From Minisyncoccota bacterium (GTDB lineage: Bacteria; Patescibacteriota; Minisyncoccia; Phycocordibacterales; SBAW01), in the NCBI GenBank assembly GCA_020050775.1, contig JAGVKC010000015.1:1-11751 (forward strand): a stretch of 11,751 bases of DNA. Direction: 5' to 3'. Positions 1 to 4,515 of this stretch are shown piece by piece. Numbering within the stretch: position 1 is the stretch's first letter; every line of letters starts with the position of its first letter. Position numbers and translations under genes: made by a program. The notes under the pieces are model-generated. The model made no database searches. It was not told the DNA's origin and saw only the letters and a list, made by a program, of their open reading frames with translations.

Positions 1-1
1 A

Positions 2-214
2 AATCTTGGTGTACGTTGTTACTTCACCGCGACCGGTAAGGTCGGTAGTAGTCATTGAAGTTTCCGAAAGCGAGTTAATAGCGAAGTATGTAGTCTCAAC
101 ACCTCCTTCCCATATAACTTTAATAACGGTCATACCTACAAGATTTGTAGGCGGAACCGTGAGTCCCGTTTCCATCATTGGATCAATAACGCTCCACGAA
201 CCGTTTATTCCTGC
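2..214 (-). pseudogene. In-frame continuation of the preceding protein beyond TAG (71 codons, runs off the window)
   Basis: Directly after the TAG, in the same frame, 71 sense codons follow with no further stop. They read GINGSWSVIDP, then KVIWEGG, TTYFAINSLSETSM and GRGEVTTYTKI. This matches the second half expected of the same small beta-rich domain: a repeated G-S/T-W strand, an aromatic Y-F-x-I strand, and a closing Y-T-K-I strand. The natural end probably lies just beyond the window. A single base change (for example CAG, AAG or TAT to TAG) would restore one protein of about 153 residues. It may be a nonsense-broken gene, a readthrough product, or an assembly error. An internal ATG-ATG pair at 178-173 could start a fragment but has no obvious ribosome binding site. 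Confidence 0.5.
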
Positions 215-460
215 CTAGGCGTCGCCTTCGTAGCGGTCGATGATGACACCGTCCGCGCGAATTTCACGAGTAAATTTTTCATCGGTCTGACTTTTCCATG
301 TGCCTGACATTTGAGGATCGCGAGTAGCCTCTATGCCACCATTTACGCTCTGCTGCTCCATTTGGTTTTGCAAACCAGTCTGTACAGACGGCCAGAAATA
401 AAACGCGCCGAGGGCAACAACCAACACTACTACCACAGCGACCCAGCTACCTTTGTTCAT
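215..460 (-). CDS. Small membrane-anchored protein, 81 aa as read to an in-frame amber stop
   Basis: The ATG at 460 opens with MNKGSW followed by one hydrophobic helix (about residues 6-22), so the product is a single-pass or signal-anchored protein facing outward. The outer part reads SGTWKS...DEKFTREIRADG...DRYEGDA, a pattern I associate with small secreted Patescibacteria domains; I know of no function. A start at 517 would add 19 residues, but it sits within the likely promoter, so 460 is preferred. The stop is TAG at 217-215 and lies in the centre of the 8-bp palindrome GCCTAGGC. The same frame stays open past it to the window edge (see next entry), so this is probably the front half of a longer protein. 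No Shine-Dalgarno is visible. That it encodes a protein is likely; its function is unknown. Confidence 0.6.
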   Translation of the reverse strand: MNKGSWVAVVVVLVVALGAFYFWPSVQTGLQNQMEQQSVNGGIEATRDPQMSGTWKSQTDEKFTREIRADGVIIDRYEGDA

Positions 461-488
461 AGAAAAATAAAAAAATAAATACACAGAC

Positions 489-517
489 AGTATAAAGGCC
501 CAAGGGGCAGTATGCAA
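489..517 (-). promoter_or_regulatory. Candidate promoter of the small membrane protein
   Basis: On the minus strand TTGCAT (517-512) is followed after exactly 17 nt by TATACT (494-489). Transcription would begin about 22 nt before the ATG at 460, in an AT-rich leader without a Shine-Dalgarno. The -10 box matches consensus at 5 of 6 positions and the -35 box is weak. Confidence 0.45.
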
Positions 518-550
518 AAAATGTTCCTTTGGTGTAAGGTAGTGCTACAA

Positions 551-637
551 GGAGGCGTGGCAGAGCGGTCGAATGCAGCAACCTGCTAAGTTGTTGACTG
601 GGAAACCGGTCCGAAGGTTCGAATCCTTCCGCCTCCG
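551..637 (+). tRNA. tRNA-Ser (anticodon GCU)
   Basis: The cloverleaf is complete. The acceptor stem GGAGGCG (551-557) pairs with CGCCTCC (630-636), with discriminator G at 637. The anticodon stem GCAAC/GTTGT closes the loop CTGCTAA, giving anticodon GCU, which reads AGC and AGU. A long variable arm, GACTGG/CCGGTC with an AAA loop region, is the class II feature of serine tRNAs. The T arm is GAAGG-TTCGAAT-CCTTC. CCA is not encoded, so it must be added after transcription. The last 14 nt plus the next base recur at 791-805. Confidence 0.96.
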
Positions 638-644
638 CTTTGGC

Positions 645-674
645 AAAAATGACTGCATACATGCAGTCATTTTT
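645..674 (+). terminator. Perfect 14-bp hairpin after tRNA-Ser
   Basis: 645-658 is the exact reverse complement of 661-674, around a 2-nt centre. The core TGACTGCAT is flanked by A5 on the left and T5 on the right, the layout of a two-way intrinsic terminator. It probably ends the tRNA-Ser transcript and could also stop transcription arriving from the opposite strand. Confidence 0.75.
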
Positions 675-684
675 GATAATTGAG

Positions 685-805
685 CTTCGGAAGGATTCTC
701 GCGCGCGAAGGGGTCGGGAAACCGCTTGTTTCCCGTGGCGGAATAAACAAACCGAGGGGTTTGTTAGAGCCGCAGGCTCAGGAGTGAGATTCCTTCCGCC
801 TCCGC
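685..805 (+). other. Dense inverted-repeat element ending in a copy of the tRNA-Ser 3' end (possible structured RNA)
   Basis: This non-coding stretch is packed with stems. An 8-bp closing pair (688-695 with 791-798) encloses the palindrome TCGCGCGCGA (699-708), a 7-bp hairpin GGGAAAC/GTTTCCC (716-722, 728-734), an 8-bp hairpin AACAAACC/GGTTTGTT with loop GAGG (746-753, 758-765), and a 5-bp hairpin GAGCC/GGCTC (767-771, 775-779). The 3' closing strand is part of TCCTTCCGCCTCCGC (791-805), identical over 15 nt to 624-638 in and just after tRNA-Ser. It does not fold as a standard tRNA, since no normal T loop is visible. It could be a transcribed small RNA ending at the terminator at 811-837, a dispersed repeat, or a remnant between duplicated tRNA ends. 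The strand is assumed from the tRNA. Confidence 0.55.
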
Positions 806-810
806 ATATA

Positions 811-837
811 AAAAATCCGCCCTACCGGCGGATTTTT
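811..837. terminator. Bidirectional intrinsic terminator
   Basis: AAAAATCCGCC (811-821) and GGCGGATTTTT (827-837) form a perfect 11-bp stem with a 5-nt loop, A-rich on one side and T-rich on the other. It can end the tRNA-Ser/structured-RNA transcript from the left and the DUF5667 operon from the right. Its last base is the first base (plus coordinates) of the TGA stop of that minus-strand gene. Confidence 0.85.
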
Positions 838-1991
838 CAATTTATTTTGAGATTCACTGGCGGACCCACAGCTGGCAGAGTAATTTCAATTGCCGGCTCG
901 GTTTGAACATTGAAATTAAGTAACGGCGTGATGATGTTTGACTCGAATTTCTGCTGCGCTTTGAGCACTGTATACACTTTGCTTGCGATTTGAAGTGCTG
1001 CAGTAAAGTCCGCACTCGCGCCAAACGTATCTCCTTCTTTGAGCTTGGAGCTTCCACTGCTCATAAGCAGATCCGCATTAGAGAACTGCGCTTCAACGCT
1101 TGCAGTAGTTGTTGCATCCAAATTAGCAGAAGAGTTTTTTAGCTGTTCGCGCGCAGTTGCAAGAAGCTTTGCTGCTTTCTCTTGCAGTTCCGCAGTGGTC
1201 TTTTGCTGCACCGGGTCAATAACAAGTGTCGCTTTAGCAGCCACCGGAGGCTCAACAGCAATAGCAAGCGTTGAGACGCTGTTTTCAGAAGTTTGTTTTG
1301 CAGACGAATCACTGAATGCAATCATATTCGCCGCAGCACCACGCGCTAGGGAGAAATTGTTATCGCCCCGAGCTACAAGGCGCGCTGCAACTGCGCGTGA
1401 ATTTTGTTTCGTTACTTCGCTGGAACTTTCATCGCCAAGCTGCACAAGGATAGCGCCCTGCGTAGTAACCGCTGTTGCGAGCTTAGTTTTTATTTCGGTT
1501 GCTGCAGCCGGATTCTCTGGTTCAATTTGTGCACTAAGGACTTCTGCAACTTCTGCATGCACATTGAAGTTTGCTTCGAGTGTTTCGGCAGAAATGGTAT
1601 CAAGCTTACCCGCAACCGCGAGGCTCTGTGCTTCTTCAAGACGGCGCGTTGCAAGATCTGCATGGATTTGTGCTTTTGCTTCTAGGCCGACTGCGAGTGC
1701 AGTTTCAACCTGTTCAGTAATGGAAATTTTGACTGGGTAGAGAAGGTCGCCCGGGAGAGATCCTTGTGCAGCCGAAGCGGTACTTACGCCAACGACAAGC
1801 AAAAGCGCGAGCGCTGGGACAAATGCACGGGGCCCGACAAACCATCCGAAATATGGAGTCTTTTGTATAAACATAGGAGAAGCTGTCGCACCAACCGCAT
1901 GCATGACGCGCGCGCGAATAGCCTGCTTTTCAGCGGCTGTCATCTGGAGCTTGTCGCTCTCGATTTTTAGATTGTTGAGATACTTTTTCAT
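837..1991 (-). CDS. DUF5667-type single-pass membrane protein, possible anti-sigma factor
   Basis: This 384-residue protein has a charged N-terminal segment of about 50 residues, one hydrophobic helix near residues 54-73 (FVPALALLLVVGVSTASAAQ), then a long outer part. Right after the helix comes GDLLYPVKISITEQVETALA, with an Ala/Glu-rich helical region containing ATRRLEEAQSLA; this is the hallmark of DUF5667. The rest is rich in Ala, Ser and Thr and predicted mostly helical. Its ATG overlaps the sigma factor stop as ATGA (1991-1988), so the two are translationally coupled. Being encoded directly after an ECF sigma factor with a cytoplasmic N-terminus and an outer domain fits an anti-sigma or sensor role; that role is inferred, and no classical zinc anti-sigma motif (HxxxCxxC) is present. 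The stop overlaps the terminator at 811-837. Confidence 0.85.
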   Translation of the reverse strand: MKKYLNNLKIESDKLQMTAAEKQAIRARVMHAVGATASPMFIQKTPYFGWFVGPRAFVPALALLLVVGVSTASAAQGSLPGDLLYPVKISITEQVETALAVGLEAKAQIHADLATRRLEEAQSLAVAGKLDTISAETLEANFNVHAEVAEVLSAQIEPENPAAATEIKTKLATAVTTQGAILVQLGDESSSEVTKQNSRAVAARLVARGDNNFSLARGAAANMIAFSDSSAKQTSENSVSTLAIAVEPPVAAKATLVIDPVQQKTTAELQEKAAKLLATAREQLKNSSANLDATTTASVEAQFSNADLLMSSGSSKLKEGDTFGASADFTAALQIASKVYTVLKAQQKFESNIITPLLNFNVQTEPAIEITLPAVGPPVNLKIN

Positions 1992-2545
1992 GATTCTTCT
2001 TCGAAGAGGTCCTTCAGTTTTTTGAGTCCTCGGTGTATGCGTACGGAGACAGCATTCTCGCTCTCGTCTACTATCTCGGCTATCTCTTTTGGAGAAAGTC
2101 CGTTTACATAGCGAAGCGTGAGCGCTTCGCGGTATGGGTCTGGAAGTTTATGAAGCACCTCTAGTGCACGTTTCCCTTCCATGCGTTCTACTGCCGCCTC
2201 GAGAGTGTTGGTGTCGTCATAAGGTAAAAAGTCTTCTACCGGCATTTCCGCTCCTTCGGCCATCTTCTCCAAGGATACGCTCTTCTTTTTGCGGTACTCA
2301 TCGATGATGAGGTGGCGCAATGTTCTGTACAAGAAGGGGCGCAATTCGCGTACTTCTTCGCCTTTCTGTATGTAGTCCCAGGTGCGTAGAAACGCTTCCT
2401 GAGTCAGCTCCAGAGCGCGTTCCCGGTCTGAGAGGCGCATAGAACAGTGGCGAAACAGCTCGTCGCTGTATGCCTCAAATGCTGCTGTGAATTCTTGTTC
2501 TTTGCCTCCCATTGTAAAGACGGATGAAAGGGTGTTCCCTTTCAT
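1988..2545 (-). CDS. ECF-family RNA polymerase sigma factor
   Basis: This 185-residue protein directs RNA polymerase to a specific promoter set. Region 2 spans about residues 21-88, including the segment ELTQEAFLRTWDYI and the -10 recognition helix around FLYRTLRHLIIDEYRKKK. Region 4 spans about 131-182, with the -35 reading HTH in LSPKEIAEIVDESENAVSVRIHRGLKKLK. Regions 1, 3.0 and 3.1 are absent, which is typical of ECF factors. The ATG at 2545 is used because TACAAT lies 7 nt before it, the spacing of a leaderless start also seen for recG and malic enzyme here. The ATG at 2512 (MGGKEQEF) remains possible. A perfect 12-bp inverted repeat covers the 2545 start codon. The gene is downstream of the DUF5666-like gene by 33 nt and overlaps the DUF5667 gene by 4 nt. 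Confidence 0.93.
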   Translation of the reverse strand: MKGNTLSSVFTMGGKEQEFTAAFEAYSDELFRHCSMRLSDRERALELTQEAFLRTWDYIQKGEEVRELRPFLYRTLRHLIIDEYRKKKSVSLEKMAEGAEMPVEDFLPYDDTNTLEAAVERMEGKRALEVLHKLPDPYREALTLRYVNGLSPKEIAEIVDESENAVSVRIHRGLKKLKDLFEEES

Positions 2546-2548
2546 CCG
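2521..2548. promoter_or_regulatory. Perfect 12-bp inverted repeat over the sigma factor start codon
   Basis: CGGATGAAAGGG (2521-2532) and CCCTTTCATCCG (2537-2548) are exact reverse complements around 4 nt. In the minus-strand mRNA the ATG at 2545-2543 lies in the 5' arm. If transcription starts just after TACAAT (2558-2553), this hairpin forms the extreme 5' end of the message. It could hide the first ATG, favour the ATG at 2512, stabilise the mRNA, or be a dimeric protein's operator. No T-run follows, so it is not a terminator. Confidence 0.6.
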
Positions 2549-2552
2549 CTTT

Positions 2553-2570
2553 ATTGTAGCTGAACTGACC
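2553..2570 (-). promoter_or_regulatory. Sigma gene promoter-proximal motif, copy 1
   Basis: Read on the minus strand this is GGTCAGTTCAGCTACAAT, ending in the -10-like box TACAAT 7 nt before the sigma ATG. It matches 3279-3296, upstream of the DUF5666-like gene, at 14 of 18 positions. The shared core is AGTTC-R-GCTACA-W-T. Confidence 0.5.
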
Positions 2571-2578
2571 CTTTTCCT

Positions 2579-3259
2579 CTACTTAAGAGAGGTGTCACGC
2601 ACTATGAGCGCATCTATAACCGAAGCGTTGTTCGCCTGCACAGAGCCGTACACGCGTACCGTGTGGCCGATAGCCAGTTGGCTAAGCGTTCCACGAGTCC
2701 AATTGTTCTGAAGAACAAGCGCTGTAGTCGCAACATTCACCGTGTAGTTGGTGTTGCCTACTTTAAGTACAAAGCTCGTAGGAGCAGTGGTCGATGCAAT
2801 TGATTGAAGTGTACCTTCGAACGTGTGCTTCGAGGACGTGGCGGAATCTTTAGACCAATTCTTTACCGTGTCTACTTTAACGGAAAGTCCAGATGCGTTG
2901 GTAAGGCTGCCGCTGAAACTAATAGTGTTGCCTACTGCAACCGTGTTGGAGGCACCTGTGCGGCCGTTTTTGTCGAGAAACTTGGTAGAACCATCTGTAA
3001 CAGCAGTCCACGCAAGCGTAGTACCGCCCAGTACTACCGAAGCAGTAATAGTGGAGCCACTAATGGCAGTAACGGTTGCGCCGCGCACGAGCGTGCGGCC
3101 AGATTCTTGTATCTGTACTTCAACGCCTTTCTTTCCAGGCCAGAGTGAGAAGTTTTTTACCTTGTCACCTTGTGCGAATGCGAGAGGCGCAAGCGTAAGC
3201 GCTGCACCTGCAATGAGGCCGACGGCTATTGTGCCGGCAGAGCCGAATGTTGTGTTCAT
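2579..3259 (-). CDS. Secreted DUF5666-like protein
   Basis: The 226-residue product begins with a signal peptide: a short N-region, a hydrophobic core IAVGLIAGAALTLAPLAF, and a likely cut after AFA (residues 27-29). The mature part holds two similar beta-rich units. Each has the pattern G-A/T-x-V/L-x-x-I-x-S-T...V...G...V, first around residues 58-125 (TVTAISGSTITASVVLG) and again around 145-222 (FEGTLQSIASTTAPTSFVLK). This is the style of DUF5666 beta-barrel repeats. It is probably exported to the cell surface or periplasm-like space; ligand unknown. It lies first in the minus-strand cluster with the sigma factor and DUF5667 protein, so it may be a regulated output or sensor of that module. 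The start at 3259 is supported by the signal peptide and by TACATT 19 nt upstream. No cysteine for a lipoprotein anchor is seen. Confidence 0.75.
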   Translation of the reverse strand: MNTTFGSAGTIAVGLIAGAALTLAPLAFAQGDKVKNFSLWPGKKGVEVQIQESGRTLVRGATVTAISGSTITASVVLGGTTLAWTAVTDGSTKFLDKNGRTGASNTVAVGNTISFSGSLTNASGLSVKVDTVKNWSKDSATSSKHTFEGTLQSIASTTAPTSFVLKVGNTNYTVNVATTALVLQNNWTRGTLSQLAIGHTVRVYGSVQANNASVIDALIVRDTSLK

Positions 3260-3278
3260 GATGTTTGAGAAAATTGCT

Positions 3279-3296
3279 AATGTAGCCGAACTCTCC
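3279..3296 (-). promoter_or_regulatory. DUF5666-like gene promoter-proximal motif, copy 2
   Basis: On the minus strand this reads GGAGAGTTCGGCTACATT and ends in a -10-like TACATT 19 nt before the ATG at 3259. It is 14/18 identical to the site in front of the sigma gene. It may be a promoter recognised by one sigma factor, possibly the neighbouring ECF factor itself. Confidence 0.5.
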
Positions 3297-3329
3297 CTAT
3301 GACGAAGCGGTATTACTTGCTCTTACCGT

Positions 3330-4478
3330 TTATTGTATGGCTCTCGCAACCGCCTGAGCTACGCCTTTATCAAATGGTCCTGGAACGATGCGCTGTGCAG
3401 TGGGCTTTTTCACCATTGCAGCTAGATTTTTAGCTGCTTTTGTTTTCATGGCGTCGGTTATAGCAGAGACCTTGTTATCAAGAGCTCCACGAAATATTCC
3501 TGGAAATACGAGCGAGTTATTTATTTGGTTCGGAAAGTCTGAACGACCTGTTGCAACTATTGCGGCACCCGCTTTAATAGCTTCACCAGGAAGAATTTCT
3601 GGCACTGGGTTGGCCATTGCAAAAATAATAGGCTTCTTGTTCATGCGCTGTATCATGTGGGGCTTTAATACGCCTGCCTTTGAGACACCTATGAATATAT
3701 CTGCATTGGTAAGTGCCATTTCCAAATCGCCCCCCTGTTCTGAAGAGATAATTTTTCCTGCAATGAGTTTTTTCTTCATCGGCGTTAAGTCTTTACGGCC
3801 TTTCCAAATGACTCCCACACTATCTACTGCAACTATTGCTATCTTCGGTGCATAGAGCTTAAGAAGTTTTATGATTGCTACTCCCGCAGCGCCAACGCCG
3901 CTTACGGTTACGCGAGATCTATTTAAATTCTTGCCGGTAACTTTGGTTGCGTTTATAAGTCCTGCAAGTACTGCAATCGCTGTGCCGTGCTGGTCATCGT
4001 GCATAACGGGAATGTCGAGCATCTTTTTAAGGCGCTCTTCTATTTCGAAACATTTAGGTGCCGCAAAGTCTTCGAGGTTAATGCCGCCGAAGGCTGGGGC
4101 GATGCGCGCAATAGTCTCAATTATTTCTTCCGTATCTTGCGTGTCGAGGACAATAGGAAAGGCGTCTACATCTGCGAACGTTTTAAAAAGAGCGGCTTTG
4201 CCTTCCATAACCGGAAGCGCCCCGTAGGCCCCTATGTTCCCAAGACCCAACACCGCAGAGCCGTCAGAAATAACGGCTATCATCTTTCCTTTTATAGAAT
4301 AGTCGCGCGCATCCTTAGGGTTTTTTTCCAAGTGGGACGAAACAGCGGCCACGCCAGGCGTGTATATAAGAGAAAGATCGTCGCGACTGCGCACTTTTAG
4401 AGCAGGAGTAATACGGATTTTGCCTTTAAGTTTCTTATGCAGAGCAAGTGCTTCATAAGAAATATCCTTTTTAGCCAT
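3330..4478 (-). CDS. Malic enzyme (malate dehydrogenase, decarboxylating)
   Basis: The enzyme oxidatively decarboxylates malate to pyruvate and CO2 while reducing NAD(P). At 382 residues it is the short prokaryotic form, without a phosphotransacetylase extension. The malic N-domain has YTPGVA at 39-44, SDGSAVLGLGNIGAYGALPV at 71-90 with catalytic Lys 94 in MEGKAALFK, the metal-binding stretch NLEDFAAPKCFEIEERL at 134-150, and DDQHGTAIA at 161-169. The Rossmann domain carries GVGAAG at 194-199 and ends with GRSDFPNQINNSLVFPGIFRGAL near 311-333. Cofactor choice cannot be read safely. The frame is open back to 4601, but those 41 residues lack family similarity and overlap recG, so the ATG at 4478 is chosen; TATACT lies 7 nt before it. 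The gene is divergent from recG. It is probably cytoplasmic and links C4 acids to pyruvate in a reduced metabolism. Confidence 0.95.
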   Translation of the reverse strand: MAKKDISYEALALHKKLKGKIRITPALKVRSRDDLSLIYTPGVAAVSSHLEKNPKDARDYSIKGKMIAVISDGSAVLGLGNIGAYGALPVMEGKAALFKTFADVDAFPIVLDTQDTEEIIETIARIAPAFGGINLEDFAAPKCFEIEERLKKMLDIPVMHDDQHGTAIAVLAGLINATKVTGKNLNRSRVTVSGVGAAGVAIIKLLKLYAPKIAIVAVDSVGVIWKGRKDLTPMKKKLIAGKIISSEQGGDLEMALTNADIFIGVSKAGVLKPHMIQRMNKKPIIFAMANPVPEILPGEAIKAGAAIVATGRSDFPNQINNSLVFPGIFRGALDNKVSAITDAMKTKAAKNLAAMVKKPTAQRIVPGPFDKGVAQAVARAIQ

Positions 4479-4515
4479 GCCTGCGAGTATAGCAGATAGA
4501 ATATAATCCCTACGT
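4479..4515. promoter_or_regulatory. Divergent, probably leaderless promoter pair for malic enzyme and recG
   Basis: Only 37 bp separate the two start codons. For recG, TATAAT (4502-4507) is followed by 8 nt and then the ATG. For malic enzyme, TATACT on the minus strand (4491-4486) is followed by 7 nt and then its ATG. Neither start has a Shine-Dalgarno, so both mRNAs would begin at or within a base or two of the ATG. No good -35 box is visible for either. The -10 boxes are 10 bp apart, so polymerases would compete for the site. Confidence 0.65.

Noticed and set aside
640..906. Plus-strand frame of 88 codons over the inverted-repeat region
   Set aside because: It covers hairpins, a terminator and the 3' part of the DUF5667 gene in antisense, and has no protein-like pattern.
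1039..1740. Long open frame (233 codons) on the plus strand
   Set aside because: It is antisense to the DUF5667 gene, rich in Ser, Ala and Cys as expected of a mirrored Ala-rich gene, and has no domain or ribosome site.
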